DNA of 64,000 bases from Nostoc desertorum CM1-VF14 (GCA_019359245.1 JAHHHR010000035.1:1-64000), one strand, 5' to 3'. Numbered from the stretch's first letter, positions 26,611-36,248 are shown. Notes: generated by a model not told the origin, from the letters alone. Made by a program: numbers and translations.

Positions 26611-26886
26611 AAAAAATCGAAATATTAAAAATAAAAATTTTTACTAGTTTATCTCAATAGTAATTTATTGTACTAAGTTGAATAAATAAAATAGTAGCGT
26701 ACAAACACGTAAACAGATGATATAGGTAACGGGTGTATTAAGCCGATCGCAACAAACTTTCACTGGTGATATTAAACGATCGCAATCATGGCAGAAAAAC
26801 GCTAAATTGTGGGTTGAAAGTAACCGGATGCTGCGGCGCTACAGTGTAGAAGCTAATGACAGCAAGCGTAACACGGAGACAAAAAA

Positions 26887-27627
26887 GTGCAAATCACTAA
26901 GCGCAATGTTGAATTAAGAGTAGATGGCAGCTTAATGCGTGTTTATGTAGCGGCTCCCAAAGCAGCAGGAAAATACCCTGGTATTGTCTTCTATAGTGAT
27001 ATTTATCAGTTAGGTGATGCAATGATTCGTCTAGCTAACTACTTAGCAGGATACGGCTATGTAGTAGCAGCCCCAGAAATTTTTCACCGAATTGAGCCAA
27101 TTGGTTTAGTAATTGAGCCAGACGATCTGGGAAGGATGCGGGGTAATGACGATGCGCGTCGAACCTCGGTAGCTGATTATGATGCCGATTGCCTTGCTGT
27201 GATTGAATTTCTGAAAACAGAGAGTGCGGTTTCTCCAAATCAAATAGGCACTCTCGGCTTTTGTATTGGTGGACATTTAGCTTTCCGCGCTGCATTTCAA
27301 AGCGAAATTCGGGCTTGTGTCTGCTGTTACCCGACTGGGATTCCCAGTGGTAAACTGGGTAAAGAGGTAGCCGATACAATGCAGAGGGTAAGTGAAATCA
27401 AAGGTGAGATGCTAATGGTGTTCGGTACTCTTGACCCTCATATACCAGATAGCGATCGCCAAACCATAATAAAAGCAATTGAGGATGCTAACATACCTCA
27501 CCAAGTTTTCTTGTATGAAGCAGAACATACTTTCATGCGCGATGACGGCTATCGTTATGATTCTAGTGCTACCACCGCAGCTTGGTCAGAAATAGTAACT
27601 TTTTTTGGGCGTATATTTGCAGACTGA
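26887..27627 (+). CDS. Dienelactone hydrolase family protein
   Basis: An alpha/beta hydrolase of 246 residues. The catalytic triad is recognisable: nucleophile Cys in GTLGFCIGGHLAFRAA, Asp in FGTLDPHIPDSDR, His in YEAEHTFMRDDGY. Dienelactone hydrolases open lactone rings in chloroaromatic breakdown; cyanobacterial relatives are of unknown substrate. It starts at GTG, preceded by GGAG at a suitable distance. It is divergent from mcrB and convergent with the sugar kinase gene, standing alone. Confidence 0.88.
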   Translation: MQITKRNVELRVDGSLMRVYVAAPKAAGKYPGIVFYSDIYQLGDAMIRLANYLAGYGYVVAAPEIFHRIEPIGLVIEPDDLGRMRGNDDARRTSVADYDADCLAVIEFLKTESAVSPNQIGTLGFCIGGHLAFRAAFQSEIRACVCCYPTGIPSGKLGKEVADTMQRVSEIKGEMLMVFGTLDPHIPDSDRQTIIKAIEDANIPHQVFLYEAEHTFMRDDGYRYDSSATTAAWSEIVTFFGRIFAD

Positions 27628-27653
27628 AAACTTATATTATTGCTTTCTTCGCG

Positions 27654-28610
27654 TCAATTTTGAGTTGTCTGCAAAGCTAATAACCCAGCACCGTAAGCAG
27701 GTTCATGCCTCGGAAAAATCACGTTTACATTAGGAAATTTCTTAACAATAGACGCTGCAAATCTTTGATGGATCTTGCATCTACCGCGCCAGACACTTCC
27801 TGTTGTGACTACTTCTAAAACTGAGTCAGCACCAAAAATTGCATCGATTACTGTAGATGTAGCTTTTACTAACTCTTTTACAGCATCATCGATTATCATA
27901 TTCGCTACTATATCACCTGACGCTGCTGCAAAATCTACAACTGGTGCTAAAGCAGCTATCTGTTTAACTCCCCATTCTCGGCGATATACTACTTCTATTA
28001 AATCTTCTATAGTTTCCAAATCAAGATGCTGTTTGAAACCCTCTATCAAAATCGTTGAAATCTCTCGTCCATCATAAGATTTTAATGCTGCATTCATGCC
28101 TGCGATCGCAATTTTATAAGCACTACCTTCATCTCCTAAAATATACCCCCAGCCGCCAACTCGCTTAGTATGTCCTTCATGATTTCGCCCAAAAACTATC
28201 GAACCAGTACCTGCTGCAACCACAATTCCTACAGGCTGACCAATTCCACCAACTAAAGCAATCAAAGCATCGTTACAAATTACAATATTTGCTGGTTGTA
28301 ATGCCCAACTAATAGGCAATTTATTATTCTGTAACTCTTTAACTAAGCCTTTCACTACTTCGATATCTGTTGCACGACCTACACCTGCTAAACCAAAACA
28401 TATCGCGTCAATCTTTAGAGTATTTGTAATTATTGCTGCCTCAACTGCATTTTTAATTGCTGTTTTAATAGATTGTAAAGTTACTTCGATACCTATACTC
28501 TGATAATTAGATGGTCCTGCTTCACCACGGCCTAGCACTAGATGCAAATCATCCATTAAGACACAAACAGTCTTGCTACCGCCGCCATCTATTCCTAAAA
28601 CATAACTCAT
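27654..28610 (-). CDS. BadF/BcrA-type ATPase, N-acetylglucosamine/N-acetylmuramate kinase-like
   Basis: 318 residues of the ASKHA fold. The phosphate-1 motif is YVLGIDGGGSKTVCVLMDD; ICFGLAGVGR, VCNDALIAL, GIVVAAGTGSIVFGRN and RVGGWGYILGDEGSAYKIAIAGM are the family's other signatures. These kinases phosphorylate GlcNAc or MurNAc released from cell wall. The gene is last in an operon, 14 bp after an AmpG-like permease gene, which supports a peptidoglycan-recycling role. The start at MSYVLGIDGGG was chosen rather than an ATG three codons earlier. Confidence 0.85.
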   Translation of the reverse strand: MSYVLGIDGGGSKTVCVLMDDLHLVLGRGEAGPSNYQSIGIEVTLQSIKTAIKNAVEAAIITNTLKIDAICFGLAGVGRATDIEVVKGLVKELQNNKLPISWALQPANIVICNDALIALVGGIGQPVGIVVAAGTGSIVFGRNHEGHTKRVGGWGYILGDEGSAYKIAIAGMNAALKSYDGREISTILIEGFKQHLDLETIEDLIEVVYRREWGVKQIAALAPVVDFAAASGDIVANMIIDDAVKELVKATSTVIDAIFGADSVLEVVTTGSVWRGRCKIHQRFAASIVKKFPNVNVIFPRHEPAYGAGLLALQTTQN

Positions 28611-28624
28611 GGATTGCAATAATC

Positions 28625-29896
28625 TTAATTATTTTGATGCTTCAATTCTTCTTTTAAAGGAATAAAAAAGAGAGCAATCATTCCAGGAATGGTCAGCAAA
28701 CAAATCAAGACAAAAAATAATGGATAGCCGAGTGCTTTTTGCAAATAACCACTAACTAATCCGGGTAACATCATTCCTAAAGCCATAAAGCCTGTGGAGA
28801 TAGCAAAATGAGAAGTTTTATATTCACCTTGGCAAATATACATTAAATAAACACTAAAAGCTGTAAATCCAAAACCATAGCCAAATTGCTCCAAGGAAAC
28901 CAAGGGATAGACTAATGTTAGTGAAGGCTTAGTGTAAGCCATATACACATAAAAAATATTAGGTAAATTCAATGCTAAAGCCATAGGGAATAAACATTTT
29001 TTTAATCCATATCTAGAAATTAGCAAGCCTCCTAAAATTCCTCCACAGATTAAGGATATTACCCCAAATGTACCGTAGACTAGCCCGACATCTGATGTTG
29101 ATAACCCTAAGCCTCCTACTTCCGGTTTGTCCAATAAAAATAAAGAGGCTATCTTCACAAGCATTGCTTCGCCAAGTCTGTAAAGCAAGACAAATGCTAA
29201 AATATTTATAATTTTATCTTGAGCAAAATATGAGCTAATAATTGACCAAAAAGGTATATTTTCCCTAGCTTGTATTTGTCGTTGGTTATCTGATTCAGGT
29301 AAGGGTAAAATTAGGCGATGGAAAATAAATAGGATTGCTAAAATTAAAGCTGAGAAGCCAATGGCTATAGTCCAGCTTAAGGGAATGTTGTTCAGAGAAA
29401 CTTCAAGCTGACCTGCTAAGACTACTAATATTCCAGAGCCAAAAATGACAGCCATTCGATAAAACAGTGAGCGAATGCCAACAAATAAGGCTTGTTGTTC
29501 TGGAGATAAAGCCAGCAGATAGAAGCCATCTGTGGCAATGTCATAAGTTGCAGAAATAAATGCTCCTATTGTTAATGTCACAAGAGAGATGAAAAAGAAA
29601 TTTGGCAGTTGCAAGGAGAAGGCTATCAAACCCAAACAAGCGAACATCGCAAATTGGGTATAAAGTATCCATTGACGTTTGGTAGAATAAATATCGACAA
29701 CTGGACCCCAAAACATTTTGATGACCCAAGGTAGATAGAGGAAACTTGTCCACAAGGCAATTTGAGTATTATCTATTCCAAGCTTTTTGTAAAAGATTAC
29801 GGAAACTGTATTGATGATGATGTAAGGTATGCCAGAGGCAAAGTAGAGAGTGGGTATGTATGTCCAGGGCGAAGGGGTGGTGGTTTGAGGTTTCAT
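28625..29896 (-). CDS. AmpG-like MFS transporter
   Basis: 423 residues, about 12 transmembrane segments, major facilitator superfamily. Features resembling the AmpG/acetyl-CoA transporter group are YIPTLYFASGIPYIIINTVSVIFYKKLGIDNTQIALWTSFLYLPWVIKMFWGPVVDIYSTKRQWI and ISATYDIATDGFYLLAL, with the conserved loop 2-3 and Asp residues. AmpG permeases import anhydro-muropeptides. With the downstream amino-sugar kinase gene (14 bp away) it suggests cell-wall recycling or uptake. The upstream neighbour is the glutathionylspermidine-synthase-like gene, 30 bp away, so all four genes probably form one transcript. Confidence 0.82.
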   Translation of the reverse strand: MKPQTTTPSPWTYIPTLYFASGIPYIIINTVSVIFYKKLGIDNTQIALWTSFLYLPWVIKMFWGPVVDIYSTKRQWILYTQFAMFACLGLIAFSLQLPNFFFISLVTLTIGAFISATYDIATDGFYLLALSPEQQALFVGIRSLFYRMAVIFGSGILVVLAGQLEVSLNNIPLSWTIAIGFSALILAILFIFHRLILPLPESDNQRQIQARENIPFWSIISSYFAQDKIINILAFVLLYRLGEAMLVKIASLFLLDKPEVGGLGLSTSDVGLVYGTFGVISLICGGILGGLLISRYGLKKCLFPMALALNLPNIFYVYMAYTKPSLTLVYPLVSLEQFGYGFGFTAFSVYLMYICQGEYKTSHFAISTGFMALGMMLPGLVSGYLQKALGYPLFFVLICLLTIPGMIALFFIPLKEELKHQNN

Positions 29897-29926
29897 GTTT
29901 GCCTCTAATTATCGGTGTTATTAAAA

Positions 29927-31189
29927 TTAGCATCCAATAGGACACCAATAAGATAAGTTATCTGTAATTTCCCCTTCAGAAAGTCGCATTCCTACACCTC
30001 CAGATATAAATTTGTCATTACCATTGTTATATAGCCAGGCTCCCCAAACCTGAGTCATTGACTTACCATCAATTTCTAATTTAGGAAACTCTAATAATTC
30101 TTGATAGACATAACTCTGTTGTGTATACCAAGGGTCATTATTACTACTACGCACAGAGATTTTTCCTGAATTAACTGCAAATCCTCCTTCACCTTCTCTT
30201 CCTAAAATAGGTTTGGCAAAGTATGAATTACCTATTGCTGTTGCACTCAGTGATGTTTTAGGAAAATATTCCCAGACTGTCCCAGCATCTTTGCCAGAAA
30301 AAAAGTCATATCCCAAATCTGTAATTAGAGCAAATATACTTTTTGGTTGCAGTGCAAAAGCAGAACCAAAGTTCACAATCACAATTTTATTCTCAAAAAT
30401 TAATTGCTCTAGAGCCGGCCATAATCTTTCACCTTTTTCATCAGTATCATGGATCAGCCATTCCACTGGATACCACATAAAAAGTATATCTATTGGTTTT
30501 TTTGTTCTCTGGTCAAATAGATATTCGCCATCTTTGATGCCAAGATATTCTAAGGGTAAAATGGTACTTTTGGACTCCAAGTAATTTCTTAGCCATCGCA
30601 TAGTACCTAAATCTTCGGCATTATTCAAAGCTGTAAATGCTACGCGACAGTCTGTAACTGGTTTACCCAAATTTAATGCGGCTCTATTTACATGTTGATT
30701 GAGTGTTCTTTTTAAGATTTTTTGAGCATCTAAATCTGGTTCTCGCAATCCAAAATGTCTGGCGACTTTATTATTGCCATCCGTACACTCAAACCAAAAG
30801 CTAGGAGTTTGGGGATTAGTTTCTACTACCTTTTTTATCCCTTTTTCTTGATTCCAGCACCAGTCAAGACGCATACAAAATGGTGCGAGAAAGTCATATT
30901 TAACTAACTTGATGGTAGCTTCCGGAAATCCATAGAAAAGTAGTGTATCCTCATCAAGAGTGCGGATAGTTTGCCACACTTGAGTTAAAACACTACCGAC
31001 TAATTCTGACGCTTGCTGGATTTCTTGTATCGTCTGCGGTAAAACTTGATGGCAATAATAAAGAGCGTAAGGTGTTTCTTGGTCAGTCAGATGTATACCT
31101 GTTCCTTCTTCAATAGGAGCAAAGTTGTACCAACCCATTTTCATCGATTGAAATAGACGCTTTCGTTGAGGACTGTTGAAAATATTCAT
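29927..31189 (-). CDS. Glutathionylspermidine synthase-like ATP-grasp protein (YgiC type)
   Basis: 420 residues, ATP-grasp C-N ligase family. Segments typical of the synthase domain are KYDFLAPFCMRLDWCWNQEKGIKKVVETNPQTPSFWFEC, NFGSAFALQPKSIFALI, FAKPILGREGEGGFAV and the C-terminal GAWLYNNGNDKFISGGVGMRLSEGEITDNLSYWCPI. The amidase domain of E. coli Gsp is missing, as in YgiC/YjfC, whose substrates are unknown. I start at MNIFNSPQRKRLF. The frame continues upstream only by reading through the lipoprotein gene in another frame. It is 7 bp after the lipoprotein gene, an arrangement like ygiB-ygiC. Confidence 0.88.
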   Translation of the reverse strand: MNIFNSPQRKRLFQSMKMGWYNFAPIEEGTGIHLTDQETPYALYYCHQVLPQTIQEIQQASELVGSVLTQVWQTIRTLDEDTLLFYGFPEATIKLVKYDFLAPFCMRLDWCWNQEKGIKKVVETNPQTPSFWFECTDGNNKVARHFGLREPDLDAQKILKRTLNQHVNRAALNLGKPVTDCRVAFTALNNAEDLGTMRWLRNYLESKSTILPLEYLGIKDGEYLFDQRTKKPIDILFMWYPVEWLIHDTDEKGERLWPALEQLIFENKIVIVNFGSAFALQPKSIFALITDLGYDFFSGKDAGTVWEYFPKTSLSATAIGNSYFAKPILGREGEGGFAVNSGKISVRSSNNDPWYTQQSYVYQELLEFPKLEIDGKSMTQVWGAWLYNNGNDKFISGGVGMRLSEGEITDNLSYWCPIGC

Positions 31190-31196
31190 AACTCTC

Positions 31197-31508
31197 TTAT
31201 CCACCCGCATGACCACCGCGACCGAAACTACCAAAACCACTACGGCCCTTGGCAGAACCGCTAGAAGTACCGACATCCGATGAATCACCAGAACCTGATC
31301 TTCTAATGCTACTCCCACCAGAGTAACCACTTGATCTGCCGCTACCATTAGATGAGGGTGAACAGTTATTGGGTTGTTGTTTAGCATTCGGCAACGTTGT
31401 GGAAATGCAATCTGACTGTCTTGCTTCTGGGGTTGTCGCACAAGAAGCAAGTAGCGATACAGTCATAACCAACACTATGAGTTGAAATAAACCTGGTTTC
31501 AATTTCAT
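31197..31508 (-). CDS. Gly/Ser-rich lipoprotein (YgiB-like)
   Basis: 103 residues. It has a type II signal peptide with the lipobox LLASC (lipidated Cys23), then a short CIS...PNNC region with two further cysteines, and a Gly/Ser/Arg low-complexity tail ending FGSFGRGGHAGG. It is first in the operon, followed after 7 bp by the glutathionylspermidine-synthase-like gene. In enterobacteria the YgiB-type (DUF1190) lipoprotein is likewise paired with YgiC, so the two probably work together at the envelope. Homology to YgiB is inferred from context and composition, not from clear alignment. Confidence 0.75.
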   Translation of the reverse strand: MKLKPGLFQLIVLVMTVSLLASCATTPEARQSDCISTTLPNAKQQPNNCSPSSNGSGRSSGYSGGSSIRRSGSGDSSDVGTSSGSAKGRSGFGSFGRGGHAGG

Positions 31509-31701
31509 GAGTCTTTCTGGATGAATATACAGATGTCAGCTACGGAATTTATGCAAGATAACTACAAAGGCCAAAAATAGATTTCGCATTTCCAGATAGA
31601 TTTTTTAAGGGTATATCCACGATTTAGAGAATTGCTAAACAAACCCTCTCCAACCCTGTGGCAAAATTTATTAGAGTCCTTCCATAGTTAGTTTGCCCAG
31701 C

Positions 31702-34686
31702 ATGACCGCAACTATTCCCAATCTCCCCAGTCTCTACGACCCCTTTTCCACTGAAGCCAAGTGGCAAAAATTCTGGGAAGACAACCAAGTTTACAAAGCT
31801 GACCCCAACAAAGGCGGCGAACCCTACTGCATCGTCATTCCCCCCCCAAATGTCACTGGCAGTTTGCACATGGGTCACGCTTTTGAAAGTGCGTTGATTG
31901 ATACCCTCGTGCGCTACCACCGGATGCAGGGACGCAATACCCTATGGCTACCCGGAACTGATCATGCCAGCATTGCTGTGCATAGTATGCTGGAAAAGCA
32001 ACTCAAAAAAGAGGGTAAGACTCGCTATGAATTGGGGCGCGAGAAGTTCTTAGAACGCGCTTGGCAATGGAAGGCGGAGTCTGAGGGAACGATTCTGAAT
32101 CAGCTACGACGCTTGGGTGTCTCGGTGGACTGGTCACGGGAAAGGTTTACCCTGGATGAGGGTTTATCTAAGGCTGTTGTCGAGGCATTTACTCGCCTCT
32201 ACGAGGAAGGCTTAATTTATCGTGGTGAATATTTAGTTAACTGGTGTCCCGCTTCTCAGTCGGCTGTGTCTGATGTGGAAGTAGAAAATCAAGAGGTTAA
32301 TGGAAATCTCTGGCACTTCCGCTATCCCCTCACCGATGGTTCCGGTTTTGTAGAGGTGGCGACAACTCGACCAGAAACTATGCTGGGCGATACAGCAGTA
32401 GCGGTTAATCCCAATGACGATCGCTACAAACATCTCATCGGCAAAACTCTAACTCTGCCCATTCTACAACGAGAAATTCCCATTATTGGCGATGAATTTG
32501 TTGATCCTACCTTCGGTACAGGTTGCGTGAAGGTAACTCCCGCCCATGACCTGAATGATTTTGACATGGGTAAACGTCACAATCTGCCGTTAATCAACAT
32601 TATGAACAAAGACGGCACTCTCAACGCCAATGCCGGGGAGTTTCAAGGACAAGACCGCTTTGTTGCGAGAAAGAATGTGGTTTCTCGCCTAGAAGCAGAT
32701 GGCTTTTTGGTGAAGATCGAAGATTATAAACATACCGTTCCCTACAGCGATCGCGGTAAAGTACCTATTGAACCTCTCCTCTCGACTCAGTGGTTCGTCA
32801 AAATTCGCCCCCTAGCTGACAACACTCTCGAATTCCTCGACCAGCAAACTTCTCCAGAGTTTGTCCCCCAACGCTGGACTAAGGTCTATCGTGATTGGCT
32901 AGTAAAACTCAAAGATTGGTGTATCTCTCGCCAATTATGGTGGGGACACCAAATTCCGGCTTGGTACGCTATCAGTGAAACGGGTGGACAAATTACTGAT
33001 AACACGCCCTTTGTGGTGGCAAAATCGGAAACCGAAGCTTGGGAAAAAGCCAAATCACAATTTGGCGAAAATGTCAAGTTAGAACAAGACCCAGATGTGC
33101 TGGATACTTGGTTTTCTTCTGGACTCTGGCCGTTTTCGACTTTGGGCTGGCCGGAACAAACTCAGGATTTAGCAACTTACTACCCGACTACCACTTTGGT
33201 GACAGGCTTTGACATCATCTTTTTCTGGGTAGCCAGAATGACCATGATGGCTGGGCATTTTACGCAGCAAATGCCTTTCCAAACAGTTTACATCCACGGT
33301 TTGGTGCTGGATGAAAAAGGTCAGAAGATGTCAAAGACCAAAGGTAATGGCATTGACCCGTTGTTATTAATTGACAAATATGGTACTGATGCCCTGCGCT
33401 ATACCTTAATTAGAGAAGTGGCTGGCGCTGGTCAAGATATCCGCTTAGAATACGATCGCAAAAAAGATGAATCGGCATCTGTAGAGGCATCGCGCAACTT
33501 TGCAAATAAGTTGTGGAATGCAGCCCGGTTTGTGATGATGAATTTGGATGGACAAACGCCGCAGCAATTGGGAAATCCAGTAGCTACCGAATTGAGCGAT
33601 CGCTGGATCATCTCGCGGTATCATCAGGTTATCAAACAAACCACTAATTACATCGATAATTATGGTTTAGGGGAAGCAGCAAAAGGACTCTACGAATTTA
33701 TCTGGGGTGATTTCTGCGATCAGTATATTGAACTAGCGAAATCCAGATTGCAAGCAGATGCCGATCCAGTATCGCGGCGGGTAGCACAGCAAACTCTCGG
33801 CTACATACTGGAAGGAATTTTAAAACTGCTTCATCCGTTGATGCCTCATATTACCGAAGAAATTTGGCAAACTCTCACCCAACAACCGGTAGATTCTCCG
33901 CAAACTTTACCATTACAAATATATCCTCAGGTAGATGCAAACCTGATTGATTCAGCTTTAGAAGAACAGTTTGAATTACTCATTGCTACTATCCGCACAA
34001 TTCGGAATTTGCGGGCTGAAGCGGATATTAAACCAGGGGTAAAAGTAACAGCGAATTTGCAAACTGAAAGCCAGAAAGAGCGGGAAATTCTCACGGCTGG
34101 ACAGTCTTATATTAAAGATTTGGCGAAGGTTGAGACTTTAACTATTACCGACAAGCAAGAAAACCAAACTGTTGCTGCGAAAAAACCTCAGAGGGGTTTG
34201 AAGACAATTGGCTTAATTATCGTGGCTATTGTTTTTGGTAGATTGGGTTTAGCTGCGGGAAATGCCATTGATGACATTCCCATCGTCGGAACTTTCTTTG
34301 AACTAGTTGGTTTTGCTTACACAGCGTGGTTTGTTAGCCAAAATTTACTCACTGCTCAAGCAAGACTTAGGTTATGGAGCCGATTTTTCCCACAGAGAGA
34401 ATTAGAACAACCACAAGAACCAGAAAATGCGATCGCTGGTGTGATTGGTACAATACAAGTGCTAATTCCTCTTAAGGGCGTAGTGGATATTGAAGCTGTG
34501 CGTGCCAAACTAGAGAAAAGCTTGAGTAAAGCTGAAGCCGAAGTTCAATCCCTGAGTACCAGATTAAACAATCCTAGTTTTGTTGACAGAGCTAGAGCCG
34601 ACGTGGTACAAGGAGCGCGGGACGCTTTAGCAGAAGCACAGAAGCAAGCGGAAATTTTGCGCGATCGCTTAAAGGCGTTGTCGTAG
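31702..34686 (+). CDS. valS: Valyl-tRNA synthetase with inserted CAAD membrane domain
   Basis: Charges tRNA-Val and edits threonine. 994 residues. The HIGH-type motif is GSLHMGHAFE (near residue 55). The CP1 editing domain has TTRPETMLGDTAVAV and GTGCVKVTPAHDLNDFD. The KMSKS motif is QKMSKTKGNG (about 542). An anticodon-binding helical domain follows to about 800. Residues about 820-893 form a CAAD domain (KKPQRGLKTIGLIIVAIVFG, AIDDIPIVGTFFELVGFAYTAWF) with two membrane helices. The usual C-terminal coiled coil resumes after it (GVVDIEAVRAKLEKSLSKAEAEVQ). CAAD anchors some cyanobacterial synthetases to thylakoids. The ATG MTATIPNL was chosen over an upstream TTG. Confidence 0.96.
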   Translation: MTATIPNLPSLYDPFSTEAKWQKFWEDNQVYKADPNKGGEPYCIVIPPPNVTGSLHMGHAFESALIDTLVRYHRMQGRNTLWLPGTDHASIAVHSMLEKQLKKEGKTRYELGREKFLERAWQWKAESEGTILNQLRRLGVSVDWSRERFTLDEGLSKAVVEAFTRLYEEGLIYRGEYLVNWCPASQSAVSDVEVENQEVNGNLWHFRYPLTDGSGFVEVATTRPETMLGDTAVAVNPNDDRYKHLIGKTLTLPILQREIPIIGDEFVDPTFGTGCVKVTPAHDLNDFDMGKRHNLPLINIMNKDGTLNANAGEFQGQDRFVARKNVVSRLEADGFLVKIEDYKHTVPYSDRGKVPIEPLLSTQWFVKIRPLADNTLEFLDQQTSPEFVPQRWTKVYRDWLVKLKDWCISRQLWWGHQIPAWYAISETGGQITDNTPFVVAKSETEAWEKAKSQFGENVKLEQDPDVLDTWFSSGLWPFSTLGWPEQTQDLATYYPTTTLVTGFDIIFFWVARMTMMAGHFTQQMPFQTVYIHGLVLDEKGQKMSKTKGNGIDPLLLIDKYGTDALRYTLIREVAGAGQDIRLEYDRKKDESASVEASRNFANKLWNAARFVMMNLDGQTPQQLGNPVATELSDRWIISRYHQVIKQTTNYIDNYGLGEAAKGLYEFIWGDFCDQYIELAKSRLQADADPVSRRVAQQTLGYILEGILKLLHPLMPHITEEIWQTLTQQPVDSPQTLPLQIYPQVDANLIDSALEEQFELLIATIRTIRNLRAEADIKPGVKVTANLQTESQKEREILTAGQSYIKDLAKVETLTITDKQENQTVAAKKPQRGLKTIGLIIVAIVFGRLGLAAGNAIDDIPIVGTFFELVGFAYTAWFVSQNLLTAQARLRLWSRFFPQRELEQPQEPENAIAGVIGTIQVLIPLKGVVDIEAVRAKLEKSLSKAEAEVQSLSTRLNNPSFVDRARADVVQGARDALAEAQKQAEILRDRLKALS

Positions 34687-34712
34687 GCATCGCTTAAAGG
34701 TGTTGTCGTAGC
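34664..34712. repeat. Tandem duplication of the valS 3' end
   Basis: A 25-bp unit, ATCGCTTAAAGGCGTTGTCG plus TAG and two bases, covers the last codons and stop of valS. It is repeated once immediately after with a single internal change, and runs into another GCGATCGC-like site. The remaining intergenic stretch to 34980 holds only short TTTGAATTTTGA repeats and no gene. Confidence 0.75.
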
Positions 34713-34980
34713 GATCGCCTGCGTGGCTTAGGATAAGTGTAATGGGTAATGGGAGTGTCAATAATTCCTAATTATCCATTACCAATTAAATTTATTCCAA
34801 ATATCAATTTTGCCCTTGTTTTTTATTAAAAATCATTTTTTGAATTTTGAGCGGAGCCAGAGAAGTTTCCGTTACTCCAGAAAGGTTGAAGCTCAGGCTT
34901 TCTTAGATGACTCCACCATCCCCAACGGGGTACAGAACTTAGAGGGTGTTTGAATTTTGAATTGGAGCGAAGCGACTCTC

Positions 34981-35415
34981 ATGCTATATCTAGCCCAGGT
35001 GCGTAAAAACGATTTTTTAGACCAGCACCAGTTACGCTTATTGGCGCGTCAAGAAGCTGATAACTTGTGGGCGATAATTCCAGAAGAGGCTTTCATTCTG
35101 TTAGGAAAGGGAAAGATTATGAGTGAAAACTTGCTTGTTTTAGTAGAACTTTCCCCTACAGGCGACATTGAAAGAATAGAAGACGCTACCAACTGGGTAC
35201 TCCATCTGGTACAAAGCTACCTTACCATCGGCATTACCCCAGAATTTTTGCAGCACGAAGCCGAGCGAGCAGAACATTGGCGACAATCCCTGACGTTGCA
35301 AAACCAAGACTTAGCACGGCGTTCCTTAGAATTGGAAGCTCGGCGTGAACAAATTCAAGCCCTAGAAGAAAGCCTCAAACGTGAGAAAAATGGTTATCCT
35401 CAGGAGGAAAGTTAA
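34981..35415 (+). CDS. Conserved cyanobacterial hypothetical protein with C-terminal coiled coil
   Basis: 144 residues. I do not recognise a family. The N-terminal part (MLYLAQVRKNDFLDQHQLRLLARQEADNLWAIIPEEAFI) is followed by a beta-rich stretch with LLVLVELSPTGDIERIEDATNWVLHLVQSYLTIGITPEFLQHEAERAEHWRQ. The last 40 residues form a heptad-like coiled coil (LARRSLELEARREQIQALEESLKREK). I chose the ATG at 34981. A TTG eight codons earlier would translate repeat-like upstream DNA. It lies between valS and cysC on the same strand, separated from each by more than 100 bp. Confidence 0.7.
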   Translation: MLYLAQVRKNDFLDQHQLRLLARQEADNLWAIIPEEAFILLGKGKIMSENLLVLVELSPTGDIERIEDATNWVLHLVQSYLTIGITPEFLQHEAERAEHWRQSLTLQNQDLARRSLELEARREQIQALEESLKREKNGYPQEES

Positions 35416-35532
35416 AAGTTTGCAATTGTATTGCACATAAAGTCACAGCACCCTCAGTGTGTATTTATTGACCTGAAATTACCTAAAAAAGCATCTTTTG
35501 GTGTGCCATTTTAAGTGTGCGGTAGAGATAGG

Positions 35533-36099
35533 ATGAGACAACATGAGTATGGCGTGACAGTATGGTTCACAGGTCTAAGTGGTGCGGGTAAAACTACTAT
35601 CTGTAAATTCGTAGAGAAACAACTGCGGATACAGGGATACAGAGTTGAAGTTTTAGATGGCGATGTAGTACGTCAAAACCTATGTAAAGGGTTGGGTTTC
35701 AGTAAAGAGGATCGAGAAGAGAATATTCGGCGCATTAGCTTTGTGGCTCATCTTCTTGCCAGAAATAATGTAATTGTATTGGTTTCGGCCATTTCACCTT
35801 ACCGCGAAATTCGGGAAGAAGTGCGCCAAAGTATTCCACATTTCATTGAAGTTTACGTTAATGCATCATTAGAAGTTTGTGAAAAGCGAGACGTAAAAGG
35901 GTTATATAAAAAAGCAAGATCCGGGGAGATTAAGCACTTTACTGGTATTGATGATCCTTATGAAATACCACTCCGTCCAGAAGTCGAATGTAAAACTAAC
36001 CAAGAAAGTGTTGCCGAAAGTGCAACTAAGGTTTTAGAAAAGCTGGAAGAGTTGCATTATATAGTTGCTAAAGTGAATGATTTAGGGACTGACAAATAA
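35533..36099 (+). CDS. cysC: Adenylylsulfate (APS) kinase
   Basis: Phosphorylates APS to PAPS with ATP in sulfate assimilation, cytoplasmic. 188 residues. The P-loop is TVWFTGLSGAGKTTICKFVEKQL; DGDVVRQNLCKGLGFSKEDREENIRRI is the APS-binding region. The conserved serine segment is VLVSAISPYREIREEVRQ, the lid region is YKKARSGEIKHFTGIDDPYE and the C-terminal part is P-rich with E. The ATG six codons inside the longest frame was chosen because enzymes of this family start shortly before GVTVW. No other sulfate genes adjoin. Confidence 0.93.
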   Translation: MRQHEYGVTVWFTGLSGAGKTTICKFVEKQLRIQGYRVEVLDGDVVRQNLCKGLGFSKEDREENIRRISFVAHLLARNNVIVLVSAISPYREIREEVRQSIPHFIEVYVNASLEVCEKRDVKGLYKKARSGEIKHFTGIDDPYEIPLRPEVECKTNQESVAESATKVLEKLEELHYIVAKVNDLGTDK

Positions 36100-36248
36100 A
36101 AAAATACTCAACTACTTCTCGTGTTGAGATAGGTTATGGCCAGCGCAATCAGTTTTTCGGAATCGAGCGCTTCAAGCAGTAAATCCATCTTCTGATTCAT
36201 ATTATCTATCATCTGCTCATGGTAGCGTCGAATAAACAGGAGAGTGTC

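Noticed and set aside
31189..31450. N-terminal 87 codons of the long frame of the glutathionylspermidine-synthase-like gene
   Set aside because: Val/Leu-rich shadow of the Gly/Ser-rich lipoprotein gene read in another frame; the family start is at 31189.
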